Below, piece by piece: positions 42,001-57,000 of a stretch of DNA of 64,000 bases. The translations under genes were made by a program, and so were the position numbers. This stretch comes from Branchiostoma floridae. Its lineage: Eukaryota > Chordata > Leptocardii > Amphioxiformes > Branchiostomatidae. The stretch spans positions 16,970,930-17,034,929 of the forward strand of contig NC_049996.1 of NCBI RefSeq assembly GCF_000003815.2. Reading direction: 5' to 3'. How positions within the stretch are numbered: position 1 is the first letter of the stretch; every line of letters starts with the position of its first letter. Below the pieces are notes generated by a model. It saw only the letters and a program-made list of their open reading frames with translations, was not told where the DNA came from and did not search any database.

Positions 42001-45000
42001 TGAGATCATGATACAAGTTCTAACTTTAACTGATCAACATATTCTGATAAATTTCGCACTGTTGAAATGCAGACATATAAACACTAAGTAGGCAAAGCAA
42101 GTCGCTTCATAAAGTCCTTATAAGGCAAAGGTCATAAAACATCTATCCTATGAAGATTTGTCTGTGGAATAGAAATGCTAAAACGTAGTAGATGTCATAG
42201 TGTACAATTCACCCTTGATATGGTATGATTAGTAAAGCTTGTAAAAAAATTCTAAATGCTCACTTATAATAGATGGTTGCAGTGACAGTTCTCATCAATA
42301 GCTATAGGTTAAACGTTTTTCCTTCGGTATTTTCCAGGTGAAGGGCCTGAAACAGGGAGTGAACTACCGCTTCCGCGTGTGCGCGGAGAACATGGTCGGC
42401 AAGGGTCCGGACGCCTTCCACCCCAAGGAGGGAGAGACCGGATTCACGGCCGGAGAACCGCCAAGTACATAACGCCATCTTTTCTCTCTAGTCTACTTCA
42501 AACTTGCATATCAAATCTGGGTATTCAATCTTTGGCTTTGCACCGGGATGACCCGATGTTACAGTTACTGCGTTTATCAGTAAATGGCAACTTGATGGGT
42601 TATTTCATGGATTAGTCTTTATCCGTTAGTAGCAAGTTACTGAGTTTAACACTNNNNNNNNNNNNNNNNNNNNNNNNNNNNNNNNNNNNNNNNNNNNNNN
42701 NNNNNNNNNNNNNNNNNNNNNNNNNNNNNNNNNNNNNNNNNNNNNNNNNNNNNNNNNNNNNNNNNNNNNNNNNNNNNNNNNNNNNNNNNNNNNNNNNNNN
42801 NNNNNNNNNNNNNNNNNNNNNNNNNNNNNNNNNNNNNNNNNNNNNNNNNNNNNNNNNNNNNNNNNNNNNNNNNNNNNNNNNNNNNNNNNNNNNNNNNNNN
42901 NNNNNNNNNNNNNNNNNNNNNNNNNNNNNNNNNNNNNNNNNNNNNNNNNNNNNNNNNNNNNNNNNNNNNNNNNNNNNNNNNNNNNNNNNNNNNNNNNNNN
43001 NNNNNNNNNNNNNNNNNNNNNNNNNNNNNNNNNNNNNNNNNNNNNNNNNNNNNNNNNNNNNNNNNNNNNNNNNNNNNNNNNNNNNNNNNNNNNNNNNNNN
43101 NNNNNNNNNNNNNNNNNNNNNNNNNNNNNNNNNNNNNNNNNNNNNNNNNNNNNNNNNNNNNNNNNNNNNNNNNNNNNNNNNNNNNNNNNNNNNNNNNNNN
43201 NNNNNNNNNNNNNNNNNNNNNNNNNNNNNNNNNNNNNNNNNNNNNNNNNNNNNNNNNNNNNNNNNNNNNNNNNNNNNNNNNNNNNNNNNNNNNNNNNNNN
43301 NNNNNNNNNNNNNNNNNNNNNNNNNNNNNNNNNNNNNNNNNNNNNNNNNNNNNNNNNNNNNNNNNNNNNNNNNNNNNNNNNNNNNNNNNNNNNNNNNNNN
43401 NNNNNNNNNNNNNNNNNNNNAAGTGATTTCAAATGACAGAGACTTAACAAAGATGTGATCCTTGCTTCCCCCCAGGTGCGCCTACCCTGGACATCAGCGC
43501 CCTGCCTAAGGACCTGGAGGTGGTGGAGCCTGAGGACATCTCTCTGAAGATCCCCATCTCTGGCCAGCCTCCACCTGAGATCAAATGGACTGTCAACGAG
43601 AAAGACGTACAGGTACACATTTTTCTTATCCAAATCCTAATGATAGGATTGTCTTGTTTATACTTTTGTATGCATTGTTCACTTTTGTCAGTGATAGAAT
43701 GATAATTTAGCACCCGGACTGTCAAAGGGGAGGACGTACAGGTAGACATTTTCTGCTATCTCCTTTACTCTTTCTGTGGCTGTGCAGTGAAAACCTTTGG
43801 TCCCGATGGGGTTACACGGTTGGAGAAACACAGTAGCCAGTACGATTAGGACGTTTGCTGATTATGCGTCTCTACAGTAACGTGATGCGTCTCTTTTTTC
43901 CCCTGTAGACTTCTGATCGTCTGTCCCTGATCAGCGCTACCGAGCCTTACACGTATGTGGAGTTGGCCATCAAGCCCAGCCAGCGGTCCGACACCGGGAA
44001 GTACCGCATCCTGGCAAAGAACGAGCACGGAGAGGCTGGAGGAGTCTGCAATGTCACTGTCTTCTGTAAGGGGGCTCTTCTTCACTACTGGGGTTATAAT
44101 GGAGTCACGAAGGATGTGCATGTGTAATACAACATTGTGGAAAATTGTGATAGCTGCTTCAAATATGAATAACTTTCTAGTGCCGTCAAATATCTACTGT
44201 TACCTGTTTCGGTATACATACCACCTAGCTAATTTGGCCGCATTTGGGGGGGTTTCATAGACAGTTATTCCCATCGACCGTAGTAAAAGAACCTTGTCTA
44301 TACTGGTCACTTGTTTGCTATGACCATTTCCTTTCCTTTCAAGGTGAATTATAGACGGATTTGGTTGCACATGATAGCAAACATCCATGTCAAATCTTGA
44401 TTACATGTGACAGTGCAATTATATATGAAAACGATTTCCTTAATGCTAGCTATAGTGATTAAACAAGTGGACTTTGTACTAACAACCCTCCTTACAACAC
44501 CCGTAGCCCCGCCTGGCCCGTGCCGTGACTTCATCGCCAGCGAGATCACCCGGTCCGGCTGCGACCTGCACTGGATGGTGCCGGAGGACGACGGCGGGAG
44601 CCCGGTCACTCACTACATCCTCGAGAAAGCCGTGAGTCCTAAACCTCGCATTATTTCTGGGTATACTGTTAAATGTTGTGTAAGCTGTGAGTTAACATCC
44701 CACGTTATTTCTGGTGATACTGTCGGTTTAAATCTTGTGTTTGATTCGCTCAATACATGCTCGAGAGAGCTGTGAGTGCAATTTTTTTGTCATTACTGGG
44801 TATAGTTTCATTTTAAATCTGGTGTAAGAATCACGCTACATCACTGAGAAAGCGTTATTTGAATCGGAATCTCTTGCAAGAGTCACTCTATATTCTTGAG
44901 AAGGCTCTGTATTCGAATTGTCCTTTTTTCGCGGAGAAGGCAGTGTATCTGTGTCTCTAGAATATTGGTGCATCGTCCAACCATTCACACTGAGTCTTGG

Positions 45001-48000
45001 GTAGATCATGCCACAAAGAAGTCTATCAAACTGTAAGCGAATCAAAATGTAAAGACTTAAATCAGAGCTTTGTTACCAAAATTTACACAAATGTATCATT
45101 CTATTTGTGTAATTGTTCGCTTGGTTCTTGTTTGGGTATGGTAAACTTTGCATTGTTATATACATTATGTAAACGAATATGACATTTGCAGGAGGGAAAT
45201 TTGCGAGGCCACAGCCGCGTGGCAGACGACATCAAGGTGACGTCCCACGAGGTTCGCGACCTGGTGGGTTACGAGAACTACAGCTTCCGCGTGTACGCTG
45301 TTAACAAGTACGGACAGGGGCCGCCCGTGGACTTACCTGAGGCCTTCAAGGCCGTGGACCCACTGGGTACGTTGTATTGGGTTTTGCCATCTTGTTCTAA
45401 AGTGATGTAATAGCGTGTTAATTTCTGCTCCACCCTTTTGTGTGGTACAAAATGAAATGAAATTTTTCCATAGTTAAAAAATTTCATACAAATTGTTACA
45501 TGTTTGAACCAGACGTTCAAGATTCCTGTTTCTTTTTCGGAAAATGAAGGAAAGTCTGAAAAATTAAAACTAGTTTACATTTTTTGTTATCGTACAATGT
45601 GATGCAAACGCTGACCCATCAATCGTAGAAACGTCAGGATTGTGCCATTTTCTACGAAAATTCCAACCAATCAGATCTTCCCCGCAACTCCCCTTAATGC
45701 ACCAATAACATTGCTCCATTCCTAAAAACATTCTAACCAATCGGATTCTAAACTTTCCCGCAGCTCCCCCCGATCCACCAATCAACCTGAGCATCACGGA
45801 CCCGCTGGACGACTCGCAGGTGGTGAACTGGCAGCCCCCGGAGCATGATGGGGGCAGCCCCGTGTTCGGTTACTTCGTGGAGAAATCCATCGCAGGGACC
45901 AACAAGTGGGAACCCGTCAACAAGGAGGCATGCGAGTACCTCAAACTCAAGGTGGGCTTATCCGATAGAGATATACAATGTGCTTTGGAATTTTGATTTC
46001 AGACTAGCCTTCGATATTGGTAGTCAAAGCTAAAGTTAGTCCAATGGCATGGATGTCTGTCTCATAGCTAAAGATGTAATATGGAAGTAAAATGATGAAA
46101 AACAACATGCTCTAAGACTGTGTCAGAAGCAGCATGACGAAAGTCACGGACCAAGGCAAAAATAGTACGCTATGTTTGAAATATCTTAAAACAAAGAGGC
46201 CACTTTGTAAATCAAATCAGCAGTCCAAAAAATAAGAGGGGGGATATATGTGCACTCTTAGTATTGAGGAATGTACACAAGGCTTGTATAGGTCTACGGT
46301 ACGGAGATCGCAATTCTAAAACTCGCCTCCCCCTCCCCACCGCAGGTGCCAGGCCTGGAGACCGGTAAGGAGTACGTGTACAGAGTGTACGCTGCCAACG
46401 TCATCGGCCGCAGCGGACCGTCCGCCATCAGCAAACCGATGAAGGCACAGATGCCTGCCGGTACGTACTGAATTAAGATTTTTTTTGTTTTTCTGCGGTA
46501 CGATTTTCAGGTTTCCACTGACTGCTGACCTCACATAGTCAGTGATGCACACGTTCACAAAGAAAACTATTGTCCTCTTAACATTACAGAACCAACATAT
46601 TACGAGTAAAGTGAGATCTGCTGTTTTCCATTGTTAAAGAAGAAGTCAAGCTTAACAAATGGAGATTTAGACTCAGCATTTAGATTCAAGTAGTCGCATG
46701 GTTTTCATTCTTAATTGTCCCTCTTCGTTCATGCTACCTGTAGTTGTTTAGGCAAGGATTGGACTCAGATTTACCATTTAGATTAGATTATTCTCATGTA
46801 ATATTCAAAACCTATTCTTCTTCTTTCCTGTTACTTGTACGTATTCAGGCAAGTGTTTAAAACGTATTTCTACTGATTGTTCCCATGCTAACTTTCACTC
46901 ACTTGTTGCAGAACTGCCGATCCTGAAGTTGAAGGTTGACCACTGATTGTTCACATGCTAACTTTCACGTACTTGTTGCAGAACTGCCGATCCTGAAGCT
47001 GAAGGTTGACCACTGATTCTTCCCATGCTAACTTTCCCGTGCTTGTTTCAGAACTGCCGATCCTGAAGCTGAAGGTTGACCACTGATTGTTGCCATGCTA
47101 ACTTTCCCGTACTTGTTACAGAACTGCCGATCCTGAAGCTGAAGGTTGACCCGGACATCATCGTGAAGGCCGGGGTAAAACATATTTCTACTGATTGTTC
47201 CCATGCTAAGTTTCCCGTACTTGTTACAGAACTGCCGATCCTGAAGCTGAAGGTTGACCCGGACATCATCGTGAAGGCCGGGGAGACCATCAAGCTGCAG
47301 GCTGACTACAGCGGCAAGCCTCAGCCCGACATCGCCTGGATGATGAAGGACGTGGAGCTGTACACGGACGACCACATGAGCGTCACCACCACGGACGACA
47401 CCACGCTGCTCGTCATCAAGGTGTGCGAGCGGCAGGACCGCGGCCCGTATGACGTCATCGCGAGCAACGTGAGCGGGAAGAGGACGGAGACTGTGCACGT
47501 GGAGGTTATCGGTGAGTGCAGACTACATCTCTTGTCTCGTTATTATTGATAATATTTCGAGCCGCTCAAAAGCTTGTAAAACTCCCCTAATGATAGAATA
47601 AGCTTAATGAGTGTAAGTACCCGCTTACTCTTACCCTTACTCTACCATTGTTGTCTGTATATGGCAGAATTTACGATGATTTATGATGATTTAGTTTTAA
47701 AAAATCCCAGCTCTCGTGTGATTTTATCACCGTCAATCTTGTACATTCATTTTGTACTCTCTTTGGCAAGATGCCACTACTGTGACACAGTCTGAGACAA
47801 CCAACAAGTCTTGTTGTTCTCATATTTGACAGTATCCCGAGCTGTATATGTCAATGATTGCAAGAGTCGTGTCTCTTACGAAACCTCATCATCTTCTCTC
47901 CTCCCCCAGACGTGCCCAGCGAGCCCACCGTACCGAAGATCCTGAAGCGCATGCCTGAGGAGATCCACATATCCTGGGGCCCGCCTGAGGATGATGGGGG

Positions 48001-51000
48001 CTCGCCCGTCACCAACTACCGGGTGGACAGGAGAGACATGACCCGACCTCAATGGAAGGTACGTGCAAGAAGGAAATCCGTTTAGAAATTCTTGTAGTCA
48101 CCCAGTGGTTAGTAAGACTAGCTGTACTTACAGATTAGGCGTTCCAATATCAGCTATTGTCACTAGCCTTACATGTACCTTACTGCAGCTTTACATGCAA
48201 CACTTAGAATTGTATGTTAATCTCTAGTTCACTGTTCATTGTCCTTGTTGCAAAAGAGCACGGGGAATTTGCCATGTACAATGCACCTGTGTAATGTGTA
48301 TACTGTACATAGCATCTGCCACAATCAGTAGAAAAGGCAACTAAAAGGCTAAGACATCAGAAACCATTTAGATAGTTAAAAGGTTTTTTCTTAAAGCAAG
48401 CCTCAGGGATATTCAGGATATTAACTGTTGTGTTGTTTTCCTCCCCAGGTTGTAGACAAGTTTGTGCCTGTGGACTGTACCGAGTACGCCGTTACGAAAC
48501 TCGAGGAGGGAGTTGAGTATGTTTTCCGCGTCATGGCGGAGAATAAGATCGGACTTGGTCGGCCCACAGAGTACAACCCTGTCGTGGCCAAGTACGCATT
48601 TGGTAAGTACAAACAATTAGATACAGTACCGTTATACCTAAATGCGTATTTTGGTACATTTGTGAGTGGTAATAAAATATTACTAACTTGAACACTATAA
48701 CAAATGAAAACACCACTATGACTTCGGTAATCATCTCTTAGCAAGAATCGGCTTTCTTTCATCCTGTAGTTTTTCAAGTCACAGTTTGACTACAGTACAA
48801 TGCCGTATTGTATAGAATTTTTAAAATCTATTCTAGTAGATTATTATCCCATCAGTTATATGTCTAAATATACTTCTGGAATACATTTTCATTAAATAAA
48901 TTTCCTCCCCCCCTCCCCCTCAGATCCTCCTGGACCACCCCAGGACCCACAGATCCATAACGTGACTAAAGCAAGCCTGACCCTGCTCTGGAAGGACCCA
49001 CTCGAAGATGGGGGGAGTCCCATCACTGGTTTCTGGGTGGAGCAGCGCGACAGCGTCACCGAGAGGTGGATAAAGTGAGTGCAACACGTGATATTCAGTC
49101 TTATCCATTGTTTACAGCCTTGTTTGAAATAATGCTAATCAACAAATAAGATAAAGTATTGTGATATTCTAACCATGTGCAAGGTAATTCAGTCAGAATA
49201 TTTGAATTTTTAATCTGCTTCCTTAATGTGACAGTTTTAAACTTATAAAGACTTCAGTTTTAGAAGTTGCTTAAATGATACCGATGGCAACAAGCAAAGC
49301 AGTTTTGACCCATGAGAGATACTTGACTTGGATATTTATATAAAATAACGTCTTGTTTTCCTAACCTCAGACTGAACAAGGATGAACAGATCCCAGCGGA
49401 GACCCACGAGTACAAGGTGGAGAACCTGCAGAAGGGACAGACCTATGAGTACCGCATCTCCGCACAGAACATGGCGGGAGTAGGACCGCCCTGCTCACCG
49501 ACAGAACCGGTCATCGCCCGCGATCCTCCAGGTACGGACCGGGCTGCTTCTTCATCTTTGTCCTCCTGAATAGTAAAACCTTTGGTCTCTATAGATTCTG
49601 ATTCAAGACATGACATGAACACTGTTGGCAGAGCTACATACTCCATTAGCTTTGCAGTTGTATACCATCAGAAGTCAAACTTGAGATTTAAAGCATTCTG
49701 AAGTGGCCCCGAGAACTTCCAAAATCATGCTTTTTATGCAAGTCATCATGAAACATCAGACTTGAAGCATGGACATTGTACACTCTGATACAATTCTGTT
49801 TTGCAATAATGCAGCTTTTAAATAGAACCATACTGCGAATACTTTACAATGCAGTACTATATACATGTATTCTACATCTCTGTGTTTACAAGAAATGACA
49901 ATATCCATTGTTTATCCCAGGACCTCCCGATCCCCCGATCAACCCTGAGATCCTGGATACCGGGAAGGACTCCATCCTCATGCAGTGGCTGCCGCCAGAC
50001 TTTGACGGCGGGGAGCCAGTTACCCACTACATTCTGGAGTACTCCGTTGGAGTAAGTGCAGCGTTATGTCATCTTCATTCAATTTCATTCATTCTACATA
50101 CAATCTGTCTAGATTACCTCGTGTTAAGCAGTTAGTTACCCACTACATTCTGGAGTACTCCGTTGGAGTAAGTGTGGTGTTCTTCCATCCACATCTGTCT
50201 AGATTAGCTCGTGATAAGCAATAAGACCTTGCCACCCAATAAAACACAAAATGAACCAATTCTTTAGTTTCATTCAGTTATGAGTGATCAAGAAAACATA
50301 ATTGATGAAGATCCCTAATGTCTTTCTCATTGGCATTACTGTATCTGTCTCCCTACTTCTGACATACATATTCATGGATGATGCCTAGTTACCCAGATTC
50401 TTTACTAGTAAACTGGCCATTCCTTTAAAACGATTTGGTAACATTCGCCAAGTCATTGACTCTTCCAGGCGACATTGTGAGCTAATTTTTGAAATCAACT
50501 CTTAAAAGAAATTGATTGATAAACGTCTCCCTTGCAGGACACCGATGAGTGGGTGGAGGCTGGCACCTTCCCAGTTGCAGAGGAGCTGAAGTTCAACTAC
50601 ACCGGACTGGAGGAGGGTATCGAGTACAGGCTGCGTGTGAAGGCCGTCAACAAGATCGGCCCCAGCCGCCCTGCCAACCCGCCGGGAACTTACTCACCTG
50701 CGCGACCACTGTGTAAGTGTACTTTCATACCATTGAATACATCTATAGAGTAAAGAGTGTAGCCATATCTTCGCATGCAAAAAAGCAGCCATCATCAGGT
50801 ATAGAAAACCATATTATGTCATTTTTATGCAGTTTGCACTGTGCTATTGGACCTGGTTGGTTCAATTTGGCTGGTGTGCTATTGGTTCATGTACTGGTGA
50901 CGTACTGCAATTGTAACTGAAATTCATTGCCGTAGAAAACTACTTCAATGGTTGATTTTTTATGCATTAATTTCTGGAAACCAGCACAGATTAATGACTG

Positions 51001-54000
51001 TCAAATTAGACATTGACATGAAACGTGCCTTCAGTCTTTGGATGTGTGTCCATGGTTTTCAATGATTCTTAACATCAGCAAGTGACTTTTTTTATTTAAC
51101 TAATGGGTTCCATTCAAAACATGACTACAGTAGTGCACCTGTCCTTGTCTTTGCTTATTCATTTTTCCTTTAATGATGTTGAAAATGTTCCCTTTCCTCC
51201 CCAGTCCGCCCCGACCCGTGCATTAAGCTGAAGGTGACCGACATCCGTGACGACTCCGCCGTGTTCTCCTGGGACCCCCCAGAGTGGAACGGCGGGAGCC
51301 CCATCACTAACTACATCGTCAAGAAGATGGAGGTACGTTTTAGTCCATCCTTCTTCAATGGAAGAGTCAGATTCTGAATGTACGTATGTGGTTTATTGGT
51401 CTAAATTAGTCAACGCTGGTGATCAGAAACACACCATTATGCTGTAATTGTGCAGCTTAAAATCGAGGTAAATGACGGCACTGGCAAAGAATCGTATTCT
51501 ATTTATGATAGTATAAAACGTTTTCAAGACTAGTATTTAATACACGTGTATCTCATGTTGTTTCAGCAATGTGTGTTGAATGGTACGGCATTCATTATTG
51601 TCTATATAGATACGTTAATACTACAAAACACCATTGGGAAAATTCAGCGAAATTTGAATAAGAAACCAGTGTATACCGTAATGCAATAGTCTACATTACA
51701 TGTAAACTCTACCAGACATCTAACCAGGTGAGCCTTGTTCCTTCAGATGAAACGTGACAAGTGGGTGACGATCACCGAGACGCTGGAGGAAACCTTGTGC
51801 AAGATTCCCAAGCTGACCAAGGGCAACATGTACATGTTCAAGGTCAGCGCCCAGAACAAGATCGGCATCAGCGATCCGGCTGAGACCGAGCCGGTCAAGG
51901 CAGAGAGTCCGTTTGGTACGTGCTTCATTTTCTTGTTCATTGATAAATATAGTACTTCCTACTGCATTATGCTCAGTCCATACTTACTGTGACACGAACT
52001 TCATGTAGAGATGTCTATCTCTGATGATAAAAGTGTATTTTATTTGGGGAAATCATCATTAAAGTGCTTGCTACATGGTTAACACTTGTAGATACACACT
52101 TTTTGTTTCCATCAAGATTGTGATATTTTTTTTTTTTGGAAAATGCTATCACTTGCACATGGATAAGTTATAGAGATATCCATTTGGTAATTTGTTCATA
52201 TAACTCTACAGCTATAGTAACAATACTTTCTTGTCTTATATTCATTCATACATTTTCAGAAATGTCTTCAGACTCATTTAAAGCACTTTTATCTGCTGGC
52301 CGTATGCTCTTCTTATCGATTTCCCTAACACGTCTGCGTACTCCCCCTCCCCTTCCGTAGGCTTGCCTGGCCCACCGGTTGAACCGAAGGCCTATGACGT
52401 AACGAAGAACTCCCTGTACCTGGTATGGCAGCGGCCGTGGAGCGATGGCGGATCGCCCATCATCGGATACATCCTGGAGAAACGCGAGAAAGGGGAGAAA
52501 CTCTGGAGGAAGGTGCGGGCAAAATTTAGCTCCCATTTCATGTATCTGTAGATATATGAAGGCAGTCAATGGGACCTTTATATTTTTTCTCTTACAAATT
52601 TACAACTAACAATGATATGGCATACATTGCATAATCGTCTTTATCCTAGCATTTTCGTCTTTCTCTTATCATTAAAAAGGTTGATTGATATATCTATTGA
52701 TTGATAAATTGATTGATTGGTTTTGATTTCGCTATCGGTCAGTTTATTCTGGACTACCTGGTCCACTTATAAACAAACTCAATACAATGATTTATTGATT
52801 TATAAATCAATGCCATATTGATTACTAATGTATTGATTATTGATGTATTGACCCACAGGTCAACAGAACCCCGCACCCGAAGTCTGACATCACTCTGGAC
52901 GAGATGATCGAGGACACGGAAATGGAGTTCCAGATTAGCGCTGTGAACGACGTGGGGGTTGGCCCTCCTGCAGACCCGATCGGACCAATCAGGATGACAG
53001 ATCCACAGGGTAAACAACAAACAGTGTGTTTGTAAACAAACCTAGCATCCACTGTTATTAGGTAAACACTCACAGAACCAGGTAAAGCTTGTAGTGTCGC
53101 GAGCTTGCAAGAAAGTATCTTCCCGCTAAAGAATAAGCAAGTATATTGAAAAACAAAAGGATATCATAGCAGAAATCACGTCATATCAAGTTCAGCACCA
53201 AGGACAGATACCGTAGTTTGGCCTGATTTTGTTTATTCCTTACTCTTGACATAGTAGTCCATAAGCATATGGTAGAATCCTAGTGCTGTACTTCCCCTCT
53301 TCGCTGTCAAAGCGATTGTGGTATATAGTGAAAGTCGTCCCCTTTTGCAATCAATTTGGACTCATGAAGTAAAGAGATAAACACTGTGGTAGAGGAGCCA
53401 AACACAACCATGTTAGACCTCAAAGAAAACTAAACCAGTCACCCTCACTATAACCTTTCCACCTTCACTTATCGCTAACTCGTTGTCATGCCAACAGGTC
53501 CGCCTGACCCGCCCATCAACCTTGACCTGAGCGAGCCGTTTGCCGACTCCATCATCATCCACTACGCTCCGCCTCTGTTCGACGGGAACAGCCCTATTAT
53601 CGGATACGAGATTGAAAGGGCCGTTGACGGCACAGAGGACTGGGAGAAGTGCAACTACGACCCCTGCCCGGACCTGTCTTATGAGGTGGGTAGTCTTCTC
53701 CTTCTTCTTCCATCAAACTAAACGTATTGATTTCTAGGCAAAGCGCAATCAGACAATCATCTTCCAAGCATTTTTGGTAGCTGATTGTGGTTTTACTTTA
53801 CGAGAGATCGCTTGAAGCGTATGATTTACAATTTTGTGTCCATCATTTTGAAGAAGAAGCTCTAGCGTATATTGCTCCCAGCTGTACGTCTTGAGAAGTG
53901 CCCAAACCCCATGATCAATTGATTGACAAAAATGGCGAGTGGTAATGATAGTCATTGATTCAAAGTTGTAAAACGATAGTAGTCATCGATGTAAAACCCA

Positions 54001-57000
54001 TTGAACCAGGGAGTTAAGGACTAGAAAGTAAGATAAATACAAAAGTATTTCAATACAGTAAAATGTATTCGTACCTCCTTTCTTCAGGTCCGTGGCCTTA
54101 AGGAGGGTCTGAAGTATAACTACAGAGTCAAGGCCCGCAACGCTGTGGGGCCAAGCAAGCCTTCGGAGATCTTAGGACCCATCGAGGCCAAGGATCCGGA
54201 AAGTAAGTCTTATACATTGTCTTGAGATATGTTGGTATACTTTTACTTTTCCTGAGAAAATGTCCATTGTAATTTGAAAACAATACTGTATGTTCTTCTC
54301 TAACAATCAAATTCCTATCTTTTCAGTCAAACCTTCGTTTGACCTTGACTGCCTGCCCAAGGACATCATCGTGCGTGCAGGAGAGACCATCAAGCTGGAC
54401 ATCCCGCTTCAGGGCTGCCCTCTGCCAGAGGTCATCTGGACTAGAGATGGTAGGTCACAGTTCAGAGTTCAGAAGTGTTGTCTGTTCTCCTCCCTAGTAT
54501 GATATCCAGTGCAAACTTGCAGATAAGATAATGTAAAAAGTAAATAAGTCAATTCTATAAATCTAGCTGTCGTTTCTATGTACATGTACTGTAGGGGATT
54601 GACTTTGAATAATTTTGTTTTCCAAGCGGGTTTGCAATTTTAGTAAAAATGTGTTTTTGGAGGCCTTCTTTTTGTAAGATGAAAGCTTGTAAGAGTTATT
54701 TTTGTTTCAGAATGTTTTTTCTTCTTCTTATCCTTATAATGAAAACATTAACAACTGAAATAACAACATCTCATTTTCGCATTTCTCTGTAGGCAAGCCT
54801 GTTGAGGAGGACGTCCGCACGTCCATGCACGTGACCAAGGAGTCAGGGAAGACAAGCAGGGCCGAGCTGGTCATAGTGGACTCCGCCCGCAAGGACAAGG
54901 GGGCACTGACCCTCACTCTCAAGAACAAGTGGGGCGAGGCCTCCGGAGTCTGCAACGTGCAAGTGCTCGGTACGATATTCTGATTATATCTGATCTGTAT
55001 GGTACAAATAATATAGCATAACACGTCTACTTCAAACACTGTTTCAAATCTTGGAAAGCAACATTGCATAAACATTTTTCTGAATTGAATCTTAACATTG
55101 CGTTTGCTCAAATTGCCTTTATCGTTTAAGGAAAGTACCAACGGTCCTAATCATCCAGTAGTGGTTGTCATACTCTACTTGTACCACAAACCATATCAAG
55201 AAAATTTGAGCAAACAACACATTTTCTGCTCCTAGGATTACATCATTTACATGTATACCTTGTTATGCATTTTGCCTTTTAGAAAAAAAAAAAAACGTTT
55301 TTTTTTTCCATTTGCAGATGTTCCCGGACCGCCCCTGGAACTGTTCCCGTCCCAGGTGCGCCGTAACCATAGCGAGTTGTCATGGAAACGGCCTGAGGAC
55401 GATGGCGGATCTCCAATCACGAATTATCTGGTGTTCTTCCGCGAGGCCGGCCGCAAGTTCTGGTCCAAGTCGACCGACGCCTGCCACGGACTCTTCTGGC
55501 AGGTGAGGGGAAATGGTTCAAAATAGATCAAAATATTCTAGACAAGATGATTTTATTTCATACTTGTCAGTTTATGACGACTACGATACTCACTTTGATA
55601 CTCATTTCATGAAAGCTGGCTTCAGTTTCAATTCATGAAATACCAAAAGCACAAAGTATCACCCATGGTAATCGCCTAGTAGTTCAGAAAAGTGACCACA
55701 AATAGTCATCAGAAATACAAAATCATGACAAAACGTTTTGACATCTTACATGCCCAATAATGCTTTACACAATCGTATTTTCTCGTGCTGCTACCTTACC
55801 ATTTCTTTAGGTGGACGGCCTTGTGGAGGGTAAGGAGTACTACTACAAGGTTCATGCTGCTAACTTACATTGTACTATTTCCCTAGGTGGATGGCCTTGT
55901 GGAGGGCAAGGAGTACTACTACAAGGTTCATGCTGCGAACAAGATCGGAGAGGGACCACCGGCTGAGATCGACAAGATCCGTGCTATGGATCCTATCGGT
56001 AAGTTACGGGCAATCATCATAAGATCGACTTAACGAAAATAGATATCTTCTTCTTCTCGTGTCATCACTACACAATATAGTAAGATATGACCCAGGTTAA
56101 TAGTTTCAGCCATTCTAAAATAATGATGACAAAAATACTCTGACACTAAGACTAACATCTTGTTGCGCCATCAACACTATCTTTTAAATCCCACACCAAA
56201 GAGGCTCCCGGCTTGTGTTGTTTTGTTTTAATACAAAATAGATTCCACATATAGCAACTACTGTGTGCCAAAATGCCATGATTTTGATCTTCAATAACGT
56301 CAATGATTAATTGTCTCATCCTTTAACCCCCTTCAGATCCTCCCGGCCCCTGTATTGACTTCCAGCACACGGACCCGCGCAAGGACTCGCTGGTGCTGAA
56401 CTGGAAACCGCCCAAAGACGACGGCGGCTCCAAGATTATCGGCTACAACGTGGAGTTCACGGAAGCCGACAAGCCCGGCGAGTGGCGCGCTATTAACGAC
56501 TACCCCATCTCCGTGCTGACCACGCCCGTACTGGGCCTGACCGAGGGCACGGAGTATATCTACAGAGTGAACGCGCAGAACGCAGCGGGAGTTGGCCCCT
56601 GGGTCAACCTGCCCGAGTCTGTTCTGGCACGGGATCCTTCGAGTAAGTGGAGCACTTTGTGTTGGCTCACATTCCGACAAAAAACATTATGTAGAAGTCG
56701 TTATGATGGTAATAAAATTACATGTACTTCGAGAGGTATAGCAGAACCAATTCTAATATAATTCGACAGTACAGTCTGAATACTTATTGTCGTGAGCTTA
56801 GTGAGCAGATGTCATTGGTTCATTGCTGTACAGATTTCTTGTCCTAAGAATCTTTGTTAAAGTCTGAATATTTAGTCTTTTATACGCAGTGCGTACATGA
56901 GAGTAATGAATTTTGATGTAGTTATTTTCGTGAATAAAGAACATTGTATTGCTAGGCTAATTGTTTAGTCAGTAGATACTATAGGTTCATTGCTACAGAT

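Noticed and set aside
42626-43633. 335-codon minus-strand ORF
   Set aside because: It is mostly the 767-N gap read as X; the ends are antisense to E54.
46912-47121. Copies 1-3 of the E60 start as separate exons
   Set aside because: Each has only 27 exon bases and an in-frame stop soon after; no donor in a compatible phase.
55811-55876. Upstream copy of the E76 start as the real acceptor
   Set aside because: Its offset of 76 bases shifts the frame and it lacks the rest of the domain.
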